Below the pieces are notes generated by a model. It was not told the origin of the DNA. It saw nothing but the letters and a program-made list of their open reading frames with translations, and made no database searches. Shown here one piece after another: positions 61,594-64,000 of a DNA stretch of 64,000 nucleotides. A program made the position numbers and the translations under genes. The stretch is taken from assembly GCA_035999765.1 (NCBI GenBank), contig CP108521.1, positions 8,184,001 through 8,248,000 of the forward strand, in the 5' to 3' direction. Position 1 is the first letter of the stretch; each line of letters begins with the position of its first letter. Source of the stretch: Streptomyces sp. NBC_01231 (lineage in GTDB: Bacteria; Actinomycetota; Actinomycetes; Streptomycetales; Streptomycetaceae).

Positions 61594-62948
61594 CCACCGA
61601 CACGCACACCGGCACCGCTCCCGGACCGGCTGGTCACTTCGATGCCGACGCGCGCCGCCTGGCCGAGTACGCGGCCGGAGCCGACCGGGCCCTGGCCGCA
61701 CTGGCACCCGTACCCGACCGCTCCCCCCAGGAACGCGCCCGCGCCGCCGCCGTCCACGCCGGCGCCCGCCACGCCCGGCGGTCCTTCCTCACCCGGCACA
61801 CCGAGTCCGTCTACGACCTGCTCACCGACGGGATGACGCGAAGGGTGCGGCTGCCGGAGCTGGTGTACGACGCCGCCGACCGTCTTCCCGGCCTGGTGCC
61901 GACCCGCGCGCAGATGGCCGACGAACGGCGGCTCGTCCAGGCCGAGAAGGAAGGCCGGGAGATCGACCAGGGTCTCTTCTGCGGCGCCGTGCTGGGCTCG
62001 CCCACCGCCGGCCGGCACCTCGTGGAGACGATGCTCGGACCCACCGCGCGCGCCCTGCGGCTCCTGGACGGGTTCCGTGCCGAGGGCCGCGCCGAACTCG
62101 GCACCGTCCACGTCGAACGCCGCGGCACCGCCGCGCACGTCGAGTTCCGCAACCCCCGTCGTCTCAACGCGGAGGACAGCCGGCTGATCGCCGACCTCGA
62201 CACCGCCGTGGACCTCGTCCTGCTCGACGACACGGTCCGCGTCGGTGTCCTGCGCGGCGGTTCCGTCGACCACCCCGCCCACCGGGGCCGGCGCGTCTTC
62301 AGCGCCGGCATCGACCTCACCGACCTGCGCAACGGCCGGATCCCCTTCGTCGAGTTCCTCCTCGGCCGCGAACTCGGCTACGTCAACAAGATGTTCCGCG
62401 GACTGCTGACCGACACCGGCACCGGCGCCCGGAGCCGGCGAGGTGTGACCAAACCGTGGGTGGCGGCCGTCGACACCTTCGCCATCGGCGGCGGCATGCA
62501 GCTCCTGCTCGTCCTCGACCACGTCATCGCCGAGGAACACGCCTATGTCAGCCTGCCCGCTGCCGAAGAGGGCATCGTGCCGGGAGTCGCGAACCTCCGC
62601 CTCACCCGGCTGGCGGGAGCCCGCCTCGCCCGGCAGGTGGTGCTCGGCGGACGCAGGATCGCCGCCACCGACGCGGAGGCCCGTGCGGTGTTCGACGAGG
62701 TCGTGCCCGCCGACCGCGTGGACGAGGCGGCCGAACGCGCCGCGGCGGCCCTGTCCGCGCCCGCGGTCCCGGCGAACCGGCACATGCTCGCCCTTGCCGA
62801 GGAACCCCTCGACCTCTTCCGCGCCTACCTCGCCGAGTTCGCCGTGACCCAGGTGGAACGCGCCTACGCCCCCGACGTCCTGGCCAAGGTCGAACGGCGC
62901 TGGCAGGAGCGTGAACGGCGGCGCGCCGAGCGGAGGGACCACCCGTGA
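61590..62948 (+). CDS. dpgC: Cofactor-free dioxygenase DpgC (3,5-dihydroxyphenylglyoxylate-forming)
   Basis: 452 residues from ATG 61590. It has an N-terminal helical domain (to about 200) and then a crotonase domain with FSAGIDLTDLRNG and FAIGGGMQLLLVLDH. The length and the long N-terminal domain are typical of DpgC, which oxidises 3,5-dihydroxyphenylacetyl-CoA with O2 and cleaves the thioester, giving the glyoxylate without metal or flavin. Its stop overlaps the start of the aminotransferase gene (GTGA), completing the Dpg route. DpgD, the fourth gene of many dpg operons, is not seen here. Confidence 0.94.
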   Translation: MTTDTHTGTAPGPAGHFDADARRLAEYAAGADRALAALAPVPDRSPQERARAAAVHAGARHARRSFLTRHTESVYDLLTDGMTRRVRLPELVYDAADRLPGLVPTRAQMADERRLVQAEKEGREIDQGLFCGAVLGSPTAGRHLVETMLGPTARALRLLDGFRAEGRAELGTVHVERRGTAAHVEFRNPRRLNAEDSRLIADLDTAVDLVLLDDTVRVGVLRGGSVDHPAHRGRRVFSAGIDLTDLRNGRIPFVEFLLGRELGYVNKMFRGLLTDTGTGARSRRGVTKPWVAAVDTFAIGGGMQLLLVLDHVIAEEHAYVSLPAAEEGIVPGVANLRLTRLAGARLARQVVLGGRRIAATDAEARAVFDEVVPADRVDEAAERAAAALSAPAVPANRHMLALAEEPLDLFRAYLAEFAVTQVERAYAPDVLAKVERRWQERERRRAERRDHP

Positions 62949-64000
62949 CCGGCCCACCCGACCTGCTCGCACAGGACCTGCACGGAGCGCTCCAGGACCC
63001 GGTCCTCGGCTCCATCAGCTTCCTCACCGAGGTGATGGAGCGCCACCCCGACGCCATCTCCTTCGCGCCCGGCGCCCCGCACCCCGACTTCGTGCAGGGG
63101 CTGGACCTGCGTGCCCTGACGGACCGCTTCGTCGCCCACCTGAGCACCGACCGGGGCCTCGGCCCGTACCGCGCCGAACGGGCGCTCTACGAGTACGGGC
63201 CGGCCCAGGGCCTGATCAACGACCTGGTGGCCGGGGCCCTCCGTGCCGACCAGGGCATCGACGTCACCCCGGACGACATCGTCATCACCGTGGGCGCGCA
63301 GGAGGCCATGCTGCTGACCCTGCGCGCGCTGTGCCGGGACGGCAGGGACGTGCTGGCGGTGGCCGATCCCTGCTTCCCGGGGATCGTGGGCGCCGCACGG
63401 CTGCTCGGCATCCCCGTGGCCGACGTCCGGGAGGGGCCCGCCGGACTCGACCCGGAGCACCTCGCCGCCCGTTGCCGGCAGGCCCGTGCCGCGGGCCGTC
63501 GCATCCGTGCCTGCTACGTCGCCCCCGACTTCTCCAACCCGGGCGGCGTCAGCATGTCCCTCGCCGCCCGGTACCGCCTGCTGGACCTGGCGGCCCACGA
63601 GGACCTGCTGCTCATCGAGGACAACGCCTACGCCTTCACCGCCCCCGAGGACGATCACCCGCCCGGTCTCAAGGCCCTGGACACACAGCGCCGTGTCGTC
63701 CATCTCGGCACCTTCGCGAAGGTCGGGTTCCCCGGCGCCCGCGTCGGCTACGCCGTCGCCGACCAGCGGGTCCACGGCGCCGTCGGTGAGCGGTCGCTCG
63801 CCGGGGAACTCGCCGCGCTCAAGACGATGGTCACCGTCAACACCTCACCGCTGTCCCAGGCCGTCGTCGGCGGCCTCCTCCTCGAACACGGGCACTCGCT
63901 GACGGCTCTCGCCCGGCGCAAGGCCGAACGCTACCGTCGCAACCTCGCCTGCCTCACCGATGCCCTGGAACGCCACCTGGGCAACGGCATGCCCCCGGGA
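62945..64000 (+). CDS. PLP aminotransferase (phenylglycine aminotransferase type), 3'-truncated
   Basis: Starts at GTG 62945, overlapping the dpgC stop, and stays open to the window end (352 codons). Fold-type I aminotransferase: SFAPGAPHPDF, GPAQGLINDLV, ITVGAQEAML, YVAPDFSNPGG and the Schiff-base motif HLGTFAK with Lys259, followed by PGARVGY. Resembles HpgT/Pgat, which converts 3,5-dihydroxyphenylglyoxylate to Dpg. It could also aminate other 2-oxo acids of the cluster, such as a product of the minus-strand operon. Confidence 0.9.
   Translation, partial: MTGPPDLLAQDLHGALQDPVLGSISFLTEVMERHPDAISFAPGAPHPDFVQGLDLRALTDRFVAHLSTDRGLGPYRAERALYEYGPAQGLINDLVAGALRADQGIDVTPDDIVITVGAQEAMLLTLRALCRDGRDVLAVADPCFPGIVGAARLLGIPVADVREGPAGLDPEHLAARCRQARAAGRRIRACYVAPDFSNPGGVSMSLAARYRLLDLAAHEDLLLIEDNAYAFTAPEDDHPPGLKALDTQRRVVHLGTFAKVGFPGARVGYAVADQRVHGAVGERSLAGELAALKTMVTVNTSPLSQAVVGGLLLEHGHSLTALARRKAERYRRNLACLTDALERHLGNGMPPG

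Overview
The window is very GC-rich with strongly G/C-biased third codon positions, start/stop overlaps between genes, purine-rich Shine-Dalgarno sites, GTG/TTG starts and rare TTA codons. All of this points to a Streptomyces-like actinomycete. The whole window is the interior of one biosynthetic gene cluster for a polyketide-peptide hybrid; both ends are cut inside genes.

Layout. (1) 1-21359 (+): two modular type I PKS genes holding the end of one module and four complete modules, with no thioesterase. (2) 21450-22886 (+): a flavin-dependent halogenase. (3) 22908-27903 (-): a compact six-gene operon of methyltransferase, 2-oxopent-4-enoate hydratase-like enzyme, acylating aldehyde dehydrogenase, 4-hydroxy-2-oxovalerate aldolase-like enzyme, free ACP and an LnmK-like acyltransferase/decarboxylase. 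(4) 28146-56640 (+): a 6316-residue six-module NRPS ending in a thioesterase, then an A-PCP-TauD fusion, a stand-alone C-PCP protein, and three enzymes expected to make 2,3-diaminobutyrate (argininosuccinate-lyase-like, GHMP kinase, PLP/ATP-grasp fusion). (5) 56700-59159 (-): a large LuxR-type regulator with two TTA codons. (6) 59717-64000 (+): dpgA, dpgB, dpgC and a phenylglycine-type aminotransferase, i.e. 3,5-dihydroxyphenylglycine (Dpg) supply.

How it fits together. The PKS makes a methyl-branched acyl chain whose last module leaves a beta-hydroxy thioester. With no PKS thioesterase, this chain is most simply handed to the N-terminal C domain of the NRPS. NRPS module 1 looks threonine-like. 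Module 3 has lost its adenylation domain and is presumably charged in trans, most economically by the A-PCP-TauD and C-PCP proteins encoded next door with the diaminobutyrate genes. The Dpg genes and the halogenase suggest a chlorinated dihydroxyphenylglycine residue. The terminal thioesterase could cyclise onto a diaminobutyrate amine. The closest described parallel I know of is totopotensamide (polyketide-cyclic peptide with diaminobutyrate and a chlorinated, methylated Dpg). That is a recollection, not a sequence match.

The most novel-looking part is the minus-strand operon. It combines a leinamycin-type acyl-ACP generator with aromatic meta-cleavage enzymes that, run in reverse as in nikkomycin biosynthesis, would build a branched, possibly unsaturated 2-oxo acid or amino-acid precursor. 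A shared 14-bp element (CCGTAAC-G-GG) sits 83-99 bp upstream of three operons and may be their common control site.
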